The notes: generated from the sequence alone by a model not told the origin. Numbered from the stretch's first letter, positions 17,501-25,533 are shown. The stretch: 64,000 bases of DNA from Bacteroidota bacterium (GCA_016711505.1 JADJSV010000020.1:124001-188000); one strand, 5' to 3'. Numbers and translations are program-made.

Positions 17501-18970
17501 GTAAGTTATACGGGAACATCAGGAACGGGAGCAGGCTTTATCTGGGATTTTGGAACAGCAACAGTTCTTTCAGGTAGCGGTGCCGGACCTTATTCAGTTG
17601 TCAGCAATACAGCAGGTAGTCCTGCTATTTCTTTAGTGGTAGATGACAATGGTTGTGTATCACCAACAACAATTCAAAATATAATTATTGCTCCGATACC
17701 TGTTGTAGTGGCAGGGTCAGACAATGCAGTATGTTCAGGAACTGTTTTACCAATTGGCGGACCTGCAGAAGCAAGTACAGTTTATTCGTGGAGTCCAACT
17801 TCCGGAATTGATAATCCTGCAATCAGTAATCCGAATATTACATTGGAAAATAATGGCGCAGGAACAGTTCAGACAACGTATTACGTAACAGCGACGAATT
17901 CGTATGGCTGTGTAAATCAAGATACAGTTATATTAGGAGCACATGCAATTCCGAATGTTGAATATCCGACACCAACTGCACAATGTCTTGATGGGAACAG
18001 TTTTACTTTCATACCTGTCGGAAATACTTTTGCCGGAATAAATTACACATGGGATTTTGGTGCAGCCTCAGATATCGGAACAAGTACTGCGAAGATTCCA
18101 CCTGCAGTATCCTATAATGCAGTAGGATTTCATACTGTAACCTTGAATACTACTTATAATGGTTGTCCGGGAATGCCTTTCGTAGATCAGATAGAAGTTC
18201 TTGAAATGCCTGTCGCTGCTTTCCTTCCTGAAGTTACAGAAGGTTGTGCACCTTTGTTAGTTCCATTTACCAATCTTAGCAGTACAAATAGTTCTACTTA
18301 TCAATGGAGTTATTCGGACGGGTCCGGTGATGCAACAGAGACACCTAGTCACTTGTTTACTGAAGCAGGATCTTACACAGTAACATTAACTTCAACGACT
18401 GCTCGCGGATGTTCCTCAACATCTACTCAACTAAAAGTAATTGAAGTGTTTCCTGTTCCGGTTGCAGCATTCTTGGCCGATCCTGAAATTGCAACGATCT
18501 ACGAACCGATAATTCATTTTCAGAATACCACAGTAAACGGTGCAATATATCAATGGTCTTTTGGTGATAGTACCGGAACTGCTCAAACGAGTCCATATCA
18601 TACTTACAATGCTGTCGGAGCGTATGAAATTATACTGATGACTGAATCAGACAAAGGTTGTATGGATACAACTCGTGGGGTGATCAGAATTGAATATGGT
18701 TACAGTTTCTTTGTTCCTTCTGCATTTACACCTAATGGTGATGGAGTAAATGATTACTTCCAGGGTTATGGAACGTTCATTAAAGAATATGAACTTGCAA
18801 TCTATGACCGTTGGGGTACTGAGGTATTCAGATCGAATTCTTATGACATTCCATGGGATGGAAAGGTTCACAAAGAAGTTCAAAACGACATCTACGTTTA
18901 TAAGATAAAAGTGAATGATCTTAAAAATGAAAAACATACTTATGTAGGTAAGGTGAGTGTGATCAGGTAA
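14504..18970 (+). CDS. Giant surface adhesin with NIDO-like, Ig/PKD repeats and T9SS type B domain
   Basis: The 1488-residue protein starts with a signal peptide (to about residue 22, 'NSFAQ'). A nidogen-like region follows at about 75-230 ('INNNGNVSIDFPYW', 'FTMIAPFWSDVDTQDP'), then a PKD-type domain near 400-480 ('YSWDFGDGTPIS'). About 482-1065 holds seven tandem Ig/PKD-like repeats of roughly 77-82 residues, each with 'C.G', 'Y.W.F', 'SGSG.GPY.V.WN' and a 'NGCS'-type end. Further PKD-like domains fill 1230-1400. The last 85 residues ('PSAFTPNGDGVNDYF', 'IYDRWGTEVFRS', 'VYKIKVND') are a gliding-motility-associated type B sorting domain, so it is exported by T9SS and likely anchored at the surface. 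Confidence 0.92.
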   Translation: MKKIITLIFSLVIIISSNSFAQLSKPFELMNESERAAAKLEMIKNKPNPTTPSYSQRTQSPNAVNATGAGCNCWIDRDASWNIAPFTNGSAPEYRNDDGSTTVIALPFNFCFYGRMVDSVFINNNGNVSIDFPYWTYSADSFPSSAFTMIAPFWSDVDTQDPASGLVYYQITATHMIVQWEEVGYYSSHSDLKNTFQLIMTDGVDNLLPPNSNVSFCYKEMEWACGDITGTGGFGGPNPGTVGINQGNGTDYIQIGRFDSPGGVFDGPYGNADGIDFLDNQNFILNACISSPGMPNVPPIMMSTHTCDTLTVCENDTLLITGTFLSPEVNQITSCTVASLMTGLSVIQNNPGNTVDWIVQIIGLSSNLGMNRFDLIGTDNGTPVRSIRMPIVVNVINEPTASYTYSPTGTIGVGIPITFSTVSGDTLHGVTYSWDFGDGTPISNDRDPIHSYATGGTYFPLLTVTNPGGCSITYSLQIDVYNCALAAMSVSNACLGAVSTITFTGVSLPSANYTWNFTGATVLSGSGAGPYTVQWNSPGTYAVDLTISSTGCSASSASQNVTIYDFPVASLTSTPSVCLGQADVIQYTGTLPGTTILTWDFAGGTGGGSGQGPFNVSWNTAGNYVVQTIADNNGCTDTVTANITVNSIPNSLFTATPSVCAGDPVTVNYTGTASAGANYAWDFNGATVSSGSGQGPYALTWNTAGAYQLSLTVTENGCSSTQTLQPVTINPIPTASIAATPSLCVGAANAISFNGSASAGATYNWGFGTGSVVSGSGVGPYSVQWNAAANEQVTLTVTDAGCSNSTTFNVNINPIPNSPFTITPSVCVGDNVTLAYTGSASSAASYVWNLDGGQSSGGSQGPFNVVWNTPGTYNVSLTVSENGCTSTQTINQVVNNAIPDAQISAMPGLCIGEQNNISFTGTADPSATYNWSFGSGTVNSGSGAGPYNVQWAAAGNETLTLTVTQNGCSDNTTYNVVVNAIPTSFFSLPPSICVGSPFNVSYTGTSGTGAGFIWDFGTATVLSGSGAGPYSVVSNTAGSPAISLVVDDNGCVSPTTIQNIIIAPIPVVVAGSDNAVCSGTVLPIGGPAEASTVYSWSPTSGIDNPAISNPNITLENNGAGTVQTTYYVTATNSYGCVNQDTVILGAHAIPNVEYPTPTAQCLDGNSFTFIPVGNTFAGINYTWDFGAASDIGTSTAKIPPAVSYNAVGFHTVTLNTTYNGCPGMPFVDQIEVLEMPVAAFLPEVTEGCAPLLVPFTNLSSTNSSTYQWSYSDGSGDATETPSHLFTEAGSYTVTLTSTTARGCSSTSTQLKVIEVFPVPVAAFLADPEIATIYEPIIHFQNTTVNGAIYQWSFGDSTGTAQTSPYHTYNAVGAYEIILMTESDKGCMDTTRGVIRIEYGYSFFVPSAFTPNGDGVNDYFQGYGTFIKEYELAIYDRWGTEVFRSNSYDIPWDGKVHKEVQNDIYVYKIKVNDLKNEKHTYVGKVSVIR

Positions 18971-18987
18971 AAAATTATTTTTTTTCG

Positions 18988-19027
18988 AAAAAAGGGGATT
19001 TCTGAAGAAGAAGATCCCCTTTTTTTG
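18988..19027 (+). terminator. Rho-independent terminator after the adhesin gene
   Basis: A 12-bp stem AAAAAAGGGGAT / ATCCCCTTTTTT (18988-18999 and 19014-19025) ends in a T run. It lies 17 nt after the stop codon. The A-rich left arm may also allow function on the other strand. Confidence 0.85.
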
Positions 19028-19070
19028 TTTCATAATGTTAAACGAAGTTTTATTAAAAGAACGATTTTGT

Positions 19071-19078
19071 TACCTTTG
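19071..19078 (+). promoter_or_regulatory. TAnnTTTG -7 box just upstream of the TlpA-like gene
   Basis: TACCTTTG matches the Bacteroidota -7 consensus exactly but lies only 4 nt before the ATG at 19083, so the transcript would have almost no leader. The -33 region is only T-rich. Confidence 0.4.
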
Positions 19079-19082
19079 AGAA

Positions 19083-19562
19083 ATGCATACGGCATTATTA
19101 TTTATAGCGCTATTTACAGGAAATCTTGTATCGGGTCAGGAAGTGATTGATAAAGACTTCAATAGTTTTTATAAAGAAGAAATTACCGAGTCGAAAGGAA
19201 TTGTTATTGTAAACTTCTGGGCGACCTGGTGCAAACCATGTATAACAGAATTACCATATTTTGAACAAATCAATGCAGAGATGAAGAGCGAAAAGTTCTC
19301 GGTATGTCTGGTGAATCTTGATTTTAACAGTAAATATAAAACGAGTGCAGTTGAATTTGTCAGGAACAGAAATATAAAATCGAAAGTCATTCATTTGAAC
19401 GACACAGATCCAAACAAGTGGATCAATAGAATTGACAGTAACTGGACAGGAGCAATTCCTGCAACTATAATTTACGAGAATGGAAAAAAAATATTTTTCC
19501 ATGAAGGTGAAATTACCTATGATGAATTAAAATCTGAAATCAATAAATCAAATAAAAATTAA
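19083..19562 (+). CDS. TlpA-like thiol-disulfide oxidoreductase
   Basis: The 159-residue protein has an N-terminal hydrophobic segment with a likely signal peptide ('LLFIALFTGNLVSGQ'), then a thioredoxin fold with the active site 'NFWATWCKPCITELPYFEQI' (Cys50, Cys53) and the cis-Pro strand 'GAIPATIIYENGKKIFF'. It should act in the periplasm, reducing disulfides as TlpA/ResA proteins do. The partner is unknown. It is followed after 2 nt by a second thioredoxin-fold gene, suggesting an operon. Confidence 0.88.
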   Translation: MHTALLFIALFTGNLVSGQEVIDKDFNSFYKEEITESKGIVIVNFWATWCKPCITELPYFEQINAEMKSEKFSVCLVNLDFNSKYKTSAVEFVRNRNIKSKVIHLNDTDPNKWINRIDSNWTGAIPATIIYENGKKIFFHEGEITYDELKSEINKSNKN

Positions 19563-19564
19563 AT

Positions 19565-20182
19565 ATGATTATGAAAAAAGCGATTGGAATTTTTACTCTT
19601 GTAACATTGTTTTTGCTCTCAGTTGTTACTGTGAACGCACAAACATTGATGATAGGAGATACTGCCAAAGATTTTACACTTAAAAATGTAGATGGAAGTG
19701 AAGGATCACTTCAAAAGTTGGTTGGAAGCAAAGGTGCAATAATTGTTTTTACTTGTAATCATTGTCCTTTTTCAAAAGCGTATGAAGACAGAATTATTGC
19801 ATTAGACAAAAACTTTAAAGGAGTTGGTTATCCGGTAATCGCTATAAATCCAAATGATCCAACTCGTTCTCCTGAAGATTCTTATGAGAAAATGCAGGAG
19901 CGTTCAAGCGAAAAAGGATTTCCGTTCCCATATTTATATGATGAAAAACAGGAGGTTGCCAAGGCATTTGGAGCATCAAACACACCTCATGTTTATCTTT
20001 TAAGTGTTCAAAATAAGGATCTGATCGTAAAATATATAGGTGCAATTGATGATAATTCTGATGATCCGGGAAGTGTAAAGGAGAAGTATGTTGAAAACGC
20101 CATAAATCAATTAATGGCAGATGGAAAAATCGCTGTACAGGAAACAAAAGCAATAGGATGTACCATCAAATGGAAGAGGTAA
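19565..20182 (+). CDS. Exported thioredoxin-family protein with CNHC motif
   Basis: The 205-residue protein has a signal peptide ending 'SVVTVNAQ', then an AhpC/TSA-type thioredoxin fold: 'LMIGDTAKDFTLKNVDG', 'IIVFTCNHCPFSKAYEDRI' with a C-x-x-C at residues 64-67, 'NPNDPTRSPEDSYEKM' and the cis-Pro strand 'NTPHVYLLS'. This 'CNHCPF' subfamily is widespread but has no settled substrate. ATG at 19565 and the ATG two codons later (19571) are both possible starts; the second gives the more typical 'MKKAIGIF'. It lies 2 nt after the TlpA-like gene. Confidence 0.85.
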   Translation: MIMKKAIGIFTLVTLFLLSVVTVNAQTLMIGDTAKDFTLKNVDGSEGSLQKLVGSKGAIIVFTCNHCPFSKAYEDRIIALDKNFKGVGYPVIAINPNDPTRSPEDSYEKMQERSSEKGFPFPYLYDEKQEVAKAFGASNTPHVYLLSVQNKDLIVKYIGAIDDNSDDPGSVKEKYVENAINQLMADGKIAVQETKAIGCTIKWKR

Positions 20183-20269
20183 AATGAATTTAACCAAATT
20201 CCTTTACAATACACTGATGATTAAGCTCTAAGGATTAAGTTTGAGCGTTGTTTTTATAAGAATATCTCT

Positions 20270-20277
20270 TAATTTTG
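20270..20277 (+). promoter_or_regulatory. TAnnTTTG -7 box upstream of the BNR protein gene
   Basis: TAATTTTG matches the consensus and lies 27 nt before the ATG at 20305. No clear TTTG is found at the ideal -33 spacing. Confidence 0.4.
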
Positions 20278-20304
20278 ACAAAAAATATCTCTAACCAAAA
20301 TAAT

Positions 20305-22113
20305 ATGAAAAAGCAATTACTATTTATTGCCATAGTCCTTTCGAGCATTTCTACATTTGCTCAGACAGGAGTATGGGTGCCTCAGGCGAGCGGTTTCATT
20401 CCTACTTCTTCAGGAATCAGAAACATTTCCGTAGTTGATACAAACGTAGTTTGGATCAGCTCTTATGATGGATCAGGTGGCGCAGCAAACCGTCAGGATT
20501 TCTCTATGACTATCGATGGCGGTGCAAACTGGACAGCTGGTAATATTCCGGCTCCTGCTTCTCACGACTGGTCGATGATCTATGGACTTAATGATTCTAC
20601 TGCATGGGCATGTTTCTACAATGCAGATGCAGGTGCAGGCGGTGGAATCTGGAAGACTACCGATGGTGGTGCTTCATGGAATCAACAAGCTGTAGGTTCA
20701 ATTTTCAACGCAAGTTCATTCCCGAATGTTGTACATTTCTGGGATGAGAACGTAGGTTTCTCAATGGGTGATCCAAATCCTGGAACTCAATATGAGATCT
20801 ATACAACAGTTGATGGTGGAACAACATGGACTAGAGTTCCGGCACTTAATATTCCGGCAGCTATTTCCGGAGAATATGGAATCGTTGCTCATTACAATGT
20901 GATTGGTGATACTGTATGGTTCGATACTAATAAAGGTCGTGTTTACAGATCAATCGACAGAGGTTTGAACTGGACTGTTTCAGCAACAGGTTTAACAATC
21001 CCTACAAATGGTGCGATGGATCAGTGTATGACAGATCATCTTAACGGAATTGGTCGTTTATATACAGCAGCTACCGGAGTAAGTACTACTTTCAGTACTT
21101 CTGATGGTGGTGATACATGGACTTCAATCACTCCACTTGGAAATTTATTCGGTGCAGACATTAAACGTGTACCGGGTGTACCGGGTATGATGGTAAGTAC
21201 AGGAGTTGATTTTACTAACGGTTTTACAGGTTCATCTTATTCTACGGATAATGGTTTAAACTGGTTAGATATCGATCTTGGAACACAACGTTCAGCTTTA
21301 GGAATTGCTGATTCATTAACAATGTGGTCAGGTGGATTTACTTTATCTCCTACATCAGAAGGGATTTTCAAATATGTTCCTGCTATTGTTTGTAACGATG
21401 CTCTAATCAATCCCGGAACTGCAACTACAACTGCACTTTCAGTTTGTCCTGGAGAAAATGCTGAAATCTCATCTACCGGAGTTTATGCACCTACAGTAGG
21501 TGATTTTGCAGGTGTTAGTTGGGTTGTTTCTTCTGCAGATATCTCTGGTAGCGCTGATCCTGTTGCTGAACCAAGCTTACTTGCTACTTATGGAATCGCT
21601 TTCCCTGCACCTCAAACTAGTACAGTTGGATTCTCAAATGATGGAACATTGATCAATGGTACTTCAAATCCATACGGAATTTACTACTGGACTCCGGTTG
21701 TATTTGGTAATGCAGTTTCTGCAGTTGCTCCGGATCCTGTTGAAGCTCTTCATCAACTTACATTAGATCCTTCATGTACATTTACAGGAACTTCAATTCC
21801 TATTGTTGTTTATGATGGAACTGATCCTTCATGTGTTTTAGGTGTTTCTAATTTAAACATTCCTCAGATCGCTTTATTCTCAAGACAACATGATGCAAAT
21901 ACAATTGCACTTACATTAAATGCTGTTGCTCAAGGTAAAGCTACTGTTACAATGTTTGATATTTCTGGTCGTCTTGTAAATACTCAAACTATTTACGTTA
22001 CAAAAGGTACCAACAATGAAATGATCAATGTTGCAACTCTTGCATCAGGTACATACATGATCAAAGCTGAATTCAATGGAACTCAGGCTCAGACTAAAGT
22101 GGTGAAGTTCTAA
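20305..22113 (+). CDS. BNR/Ycf48-like beta-propeller protein with T9SS type A domain
   Basis: The start is taken at ATG 20305, which begins the signal peptide 'MKKQLLFIAIVLSSISTFAQ'. The 602-residue protein has repeated sialidase/BNR-type turns: 'FSMTIDGGANWTAGN', 'GIWKTTDGGASWNQQ', 'EIYTTVDGGTTWTRV', 'VYRSIDRGLNWTVS', 'TFSTSDGGDTWTSI' and 'SYSTDNGLNWLDI'. These resemble the photosystem-II assembly factor Ycf48 and sialidase-like propellers, but no catalytic function is implied. The C-terminus ('VTMFDISGRLVNTQ', 'LASGTYMIKAEFNGTQAQTK') is a type A sorting domain. Its codon usage looks more regular than neighbours (many GGT, TCT), which may indicate high expression. Confidence 0.88.
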   Translation: MKKQLLFIAIVLSSISTFAQTGVWVPQASGFIPTSSGIRNISVVDTNVVWISSYDGSGGAANRQDFSMTIDGGANWTAGNIPAPASHDWSMIYGLNDSTAWACFYNADAGAGGGIWKTTDGGASWNQQAVGSIFNASSFPNVVHFWDENVGFSMGDPNPGTQYEIYTTVDGGTTWTRVPALNIPAAISGEYGIVAHYNVIGDTVWFDTNKGRVYRSIDRGLNWTVSATGLTIPTNGAMDQCMTDHLNGIGRLYTAATGVSTTFSTSDGGDTWTSITPLGNLFGADIKRVPGVPGMMVSTGVDFTNGFTGSSYSTDNGLNWLDIDLGTQRSALGIADSLTMWSGGFTLSPTSEGIFKYVPAIVCNDALINPGTATTTALSVCPGENAEISSTGVYAPTVGDFAGVSWVVSSADISGSADPVAEPSLLATYGIAFPAPQTSTVGFSNDGTLINGTSNPYGIYYWTPVVFGNAVSAVAPDPVEALHQLTLDPSCTFTGTSIPIVVYDGTDPSCVLGVSNLNIPQIALFSRQHDANTIALTLNAVAQGKATVTMFDISGRLVNTQTIYVTKGTNNEMINVATLASGTYMIKAEFNGTQAQTKVVKF

Positions 22114-22134
22114 TCACATTTTTCTGATTATATT

Positions 22135-22168
22135 AAAAAGTCCCGCCTGTTGGCGGGACTTTTTTTTT
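22135..22168 (+). terminator. Rho-independent terminator after the BNR protein gene
   Basis: A 13-bp stem AAAAAGTCCCGCC / GGCGGGACTTTTT (22135-22147, 22152-22164) with a TGTT loop runs into a T tract. It is the strongest simple terminator in the window. Confidence 0.92.
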
Positions 22169-22231
22169 GACTGACTTGTTGTACATTTTATTACTTTAGA
22201 AGTAGAATTTAGAAAATACAGTGGAGTAAAA

Positions 22232-23317
22232 ATGAACATGATCTTCCGGGAAGCAAATGTAAACGACGTACCGCAAATTCAGATCGTAAGACATCTTGTA
22301 AAAGAAAATGTCTTGTCTGATCCGTCATTGGTAACTGACAATGACTGTGAAAAATATCTGTCCGTAAGAGGTAAAGGTTGGGTATGTGAGATCAATTCAA
22401 AGATTGCCGGCTTCGCTATAGCTGATCTGAAAGAGAATAACATCTGGGCATTATTTATTGATCCGTTACATGAGCGAAAAGGAATAGGAAAACAACTTCA
22501 TGATCTGATGATTGAATGGTATTTTTCAGAAACAGATCATCCGGTTTGGTTAAGTACAGATCCGGGAACAAGAGCGGAGGAATTTTATAGAAGAGCAGGA
22601 TGGAAGGAAATCGGTATTCATGGAAGACGTGAAATTAAATTTCAAATGACAAAGGCTGATTGGATTGAAACGAAAAAAAGCAATTCTTCGAATACACAAA
22701 ACGCCTATAATAAATGGTCGCAATCATATGATAAAGTAATCAACCGGACGAGAGATCTTGAAGAAAAAGCGTTACAGGAACTTTTGTCTGAGAGAAAATT
22801 TGATAATGTTCTGGAAATAGGATGTGGGACTGGTAAAAATACACCCTGGTTACTTTGTAGATCTAATTCAATTACTGCAGTTGATCTCTCGGAAGAAATG
22901 CTTGCGAAAGCAAAAACAAAGATCCGGTCAAGTCATGTACGTTTTGTTCAGGCTGATATTAATTCTGAATGGAATTTTTCCACTGAACAATTTGATCTGA
23001 TCACCTTCAGTCTGGTGCTGGAGCACATAAACGACCTCGATCATATTTTCAATCAAGCCTCAAAGCGGCTAAATGAAAATGGAATTATATACCTTGGAGA
23101 ACTCCATCCATTCAAACAATATACAGGAAGTAAAGCCAGATTTGAAACAGAACATGGCATACAAGTTGTAGAATGTTTTAATCATCATATTTCAGAGTTT
23201 ATTGATTGCGCGAATCGTTCAGGATTAGAATTAGAAATATTGAAGGAGTATTTTGACGATGATGATCAGAATCAAATACCGAGAATACTGGCAATAATAT
23301 TTAGAAAGAAAATTTAA
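22232..23317 (+). CDS. GNAT acetyltransferase fused to a class I SAM methyltransferase
   Basis: Residues 1-140 are a GNAT N-acetyltransferase domain, with the acetyl-CoA-binding loop 'ERKGIGKQLHDLM' (81-93) and 'EEFYRRAGWKEIG'. Residues 150-361 are a class I methyltransferase: motif I 'NVLEIGCGTGKNTPWLL' near 192-208, 'ITAVDLSEEMLAKAKTK' and 'FDLITFSLVLEHINDLDHI'. The join falls at a polar linker rich in Ser and Asn. There is no signal peptide. The frame is continuous, so this is a real two-domain protein. The substrate is unknown. The next two genes follow within 7 nt and by overlap, suggesting co-transcription. Confidence 0.85.
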   Translation: MNMIFREANVNDVPQIQIVRHLVKENVLSDPSLVTDNDCEKYLSVRGKGWVCEINSKIAGFAIADLKENNIWALFIDPLHERKGIGKQLHDLMIEWYFSETDHPVWLSTDPGTRAEEFYRRAGWKEIGIHGRREIKFQMTKADWIETKKSNSSNTQNAYNKWSQSYDKVINRTRDLEEKALQELLSERKFDNVLEIGCGTGKNTPWLLCRSNSITAVDLSEEMLAKAKTKIRSSHVRFVQADINSEWNFSTEQFDLITFSLVLEHINDLDHIFNQASKRLNENGIIYLGELHPFKQYTGSKARFETEHGIQVVECFNHHISEFIDCANRSGLELEILKEYFDDDDQNQIPRILAIIFRKKI

Positions 23318-23324
23318 TAGCTGC

Positions 23325-23990
23325 ATGATAAAGTATTTTACCGGAATTACATTTACATTTTTGCTTTTACTGAAGATTGTTTCCGGCCAGACAGTCAGCA
23401 CAGAAATAGTGGCTTTTGAAATCTATGCAGATTCAGTATTGAAAAGTTCGGAAAGTCGTTGGACTGATTTTCCGAAATGTCCTCCTCTTACAAAAGATAT
23501 TTTAACCGGACTGAAAAGAGAATTATCTTCTGATTCTGTTAAATTCTATTTTGAAAAATTGGGCTGGACAAATGTAAATCACAAGATTGACTATCAAAGT
23601 TCGATGAATTATTTCGAGCGAAATAATTACACATTCGCTCTTCTTGCAATGTCAAATCACAGCAATCCTGACATCAGAACGTTTACGATGATGTCAATGA
23701 ATCAACGCTTGAAATTGAGAAAGAGTGATGATGTTAGTGGTGCTATAACGAAAGACGATATAGTTGCACTTAGATTTTTAATTTATTTGTTAGAGTACTA
23801 TCCCAAATTTATTACCGGTAGCGAGAATTCAACCATTCACGGAAATTATATTTCAAACATTGCTTGGAATATTGATCTGTTGACAAATGAACAATTTACT
23901 TTAGGTAAATATGTCGGTACCTGGTATAAGAATGAAACAAATTATCTCTCAGTGATGAAAAAATGGAAGGAACATTTACCAAAACAATGA
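23325..23990 (+). CDS. Exported protein of unknown function
   Basis: The 221-residue protein begins with a signal peptide ('YFTGITFTFLLLLKIVSGQ'). I do not recognise a family. The mature part is mainly polar with predicted helices ('YTFALLAMSNHSNPDIRTFT', 'IVALRFLIYLLEYYPKFI') and no sorting domain, so it is likely periplasmic. It starts 7 nt after the GNAT-methyltransferase gene, and its stop overlaps the next start by 4 nt (ATGA). Confidence 0.7.
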   Translation: MIKYFTGITFTFLLLLKIVSGQTVSTEIVAFEIYADSVLKSSESRWTDFPKCPPLTKDILTGLKRELSSDSVKFYFEKLGWTNVNHKIDYQSSMNYFERNNYTFALLAMSNHSNPDIRTFTMMSMNQRLKLRKSDDVSGAITKDDIVALRFLIYLLEYYPKFITGSENSTIHGNYISNIAWNIDLLTNEQFTLGKYVGTWYKNETNYLSVMKKWKEHLPKQ

Positions 23991-24493
23991 AATATTTTTT
24001 GATTTTACTTTTTGTTTTTGCATCCACCTCAGCTTTAGGTCAGGATAATTCATCTTTTTGTAATGCAGTACAGAATGAAAAATTCGGAAAAGTTGAGCGG
24101 AAAATAAAACGAATGATCCGGAAAATCCCTGAATCCCGAGACTACATCGAAAAAAATTTGTCTGAACCGCATATGGACGAAAATGTTGAAAGTCTGACAC
24201 AATGGTTCAAAGGTTTGCCATGTGTAGAAGATGCCTTTCAGGATAAATGTCAGATGAAAATTGCGATCTATCCTGGCTGGTCGATCATCGGTGTGAAATT
24301 CAAAACAAAATCCGGTATCGTTGAAAAATGTTTCAGTATTCAAAAGGGAACGACAGGAACCACAAACATTTTCGGCTGGCGCCCAAAGACCGGAAGAATG
24401 AAAAACAAACTTGTATTCAGGAAGATGTATGATTGTCCGGGGTTCATTACAGAGCAGAAGAGAAACTGCAATAAAACTAAAAGTGAAAAGTGA
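23987..24493 (+). CDS. Exported protein of unknown function ending inside a repeat
   Basis: The start at 23987 overlaps the previous stop as ATGA and gives a signal peptide ('MKYFLILLFVFASTSALGQ'); an earlier in-frame ATG at 23963 would hide it. The 168-residue product has a Lys/Arg-rich helix after the leader and a conserved-looking beta region ('QMKIAIYPGWSIIGVKFKTK', 'TNIFGWRPKTGRMKNKLVFR') with several Cys. No family is recognised. The last codons ('TKSEK') and the TGA stop are encoded by heptad repeat DNA, so the C-terminus is supplied by the repeat. Confidence 0.7.
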   Translation: MKYFLILLFVFASTSALGQDNSSFCNAVQNEKFGKVERKIKRMIRKIPESRDYIEKNLSEPHMDENVESLTQWFKGLPCVEDAFQDKCQMKIAIYPGWSIIGVKFKTKSGIVEKCFSIQKGTTGTTNIFGWRPKTGRMKNKLVFRKMYDCPGFITEQKRNCNKTKSEK

Positions 24494-24567
24494 AAAGTGA
24501 AAAGTGAAAAAAGGGTATCCGGAAAGCAATTACTTTCATGATACCCGTTTTTCACTTTTCACTTTTA
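24479..24567. repeat. Heptad-arm hairpin, family A copy 2, between convergent genes
   Basis: Four AAAAGTG units (24479-24506) face CACTTTT units (about 24553-24566). The cap GGGTATCCGGAAAGCAAT / TACTTTCATGATACCC is closely related to the cap at 33.93 kb. The stop of the plus-strand gene (24491-24493) and of the minus-strand gene (24565-24567) both lie in the arms. Confidence 0.85.
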
Positions 24568-25533
24568 CTTATAGTTGTATTTGTTTTTATACTCCACCGG
24601 CGAAAGCCCGGTAATCCTTTTAAACACTGTCCGGAAAGCTTTGATATCAGAATAGCCAACGTCCATCATCACTTCATTAATATTTTTTCTGCTGGTTTCA
24701 AAACCTTTTTTAGCAGCTTCGACTTTTACGCGTTGGATATATTCGACAACAGTATTTGATGTTGCTTTTTTAAATCGCCGTTCCATGTTTCTTCTGCCTA
24801 AGGCAAGACGAGATGCGAGTTGATCAACTGTAATCTTTTCACTGAAATTACTTTCAATGAATTCCTGTGCAGTTTTAATTGGTTCGTCGCCATGCTCTTT
24901 TTGTCCCTGGAAAATATTAAAAGCAGATTGACTGTTTCTTTCTATTTCGATGGCAAAGATCTTAGAGCATAGAATTGCCAGTTCCCGACCGGCATATTTT
25001 TCAATTAAATATAAAATGAGGTTCAGATAAGAATATGCACCACCACTTGAGTAAATGCCTTTCTCGTCTATGATCACTTTTTCAGGAACAAGATTTACAT
25101 CGGGAAACATTTCTCTGAATTGATTTTCGAAGGCCCAGTGTGTCGCACATTTTTTTCCGTTGAGTAGTCCGGTAGAAGCAAGAAGAAAAGCGCCAAGACA
25201 TAGACTTGCTATTTCAGACCCTTGTTTGTACCTGTCTGTGATCCATGGAATAAATGCTTTATTCTCTTCGATAGCATTTTTCAGATCACCATCAATTGCA
25301 GGAATAATGATCAGATCAGTTTTACGGATTTCATCTATGGTATGATCACTATGAGCAGTGAATAATCCACCGCTCAATGGCGTTTCTTTTGTCAGACCAA
25401 TTAATTCTATTTTAAACAAGGGTGAGATACCTTTCGAAGAAAGAAGATTATTCACCTGCGATAAAAGCAAACGTGGGCCTTCAACACTTCCAAGGATGGC
25501 ACCCTTCGGTACCAGAATAGAGATATGCTTCAT
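24565..25533 (-). CDS. GlxA-type transcriptional regulator (DJ-1/PfpI + AraC HTH)
   Basis: The 322-residue protein combines a DJ-1/PfpI-like domain (residues 1 to about 185, with the nucleophile-elbow cysteine in 'SEIASLCLGAFLLASTGLL', Cys112) and a C-terminal AraC-type DNA-binding domain ('ITVDQLASRLALGRRNMERR', then 'MMDVGYSDIKAFRTVFKRIT'). GlxA-family proteins are transcription activators; the ligand is usually unknown. It is transcribed away from the small DLEDCD gene at 25669, which may be a target because the two share a 135-nt divergent promoter region. This link is inferred only from position. Confidence 0.9.
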   Translation of the reverse strand: MKHISILVPKGAILGSVEGPRLLLSQVNNLLSSKGISPLFKIELIGLTKETPLSGGLFTAHSDHTIDEIRKTDLIIIPAIDGDLKNAIEENKAFIPWITDRYKQGSEIASLCLGAFLLASTGLLNGKKCATHWAFENQFREMFPDVNLVPEKVIIDEKGIYSSGGAYSYLNLILYLIEKYAGRELAILCSKIFAIEIERNSQSAFNIFQGQKEHGDEPIKTAQEFIESNFSEKITVDQLASRLALGRRNMERRFKKATSNTVVEYIQRVKVEAAKKGFETSRKNINEVMMDVGYSDIKAFRTVFKRITGLSPVEYKNKYNYK

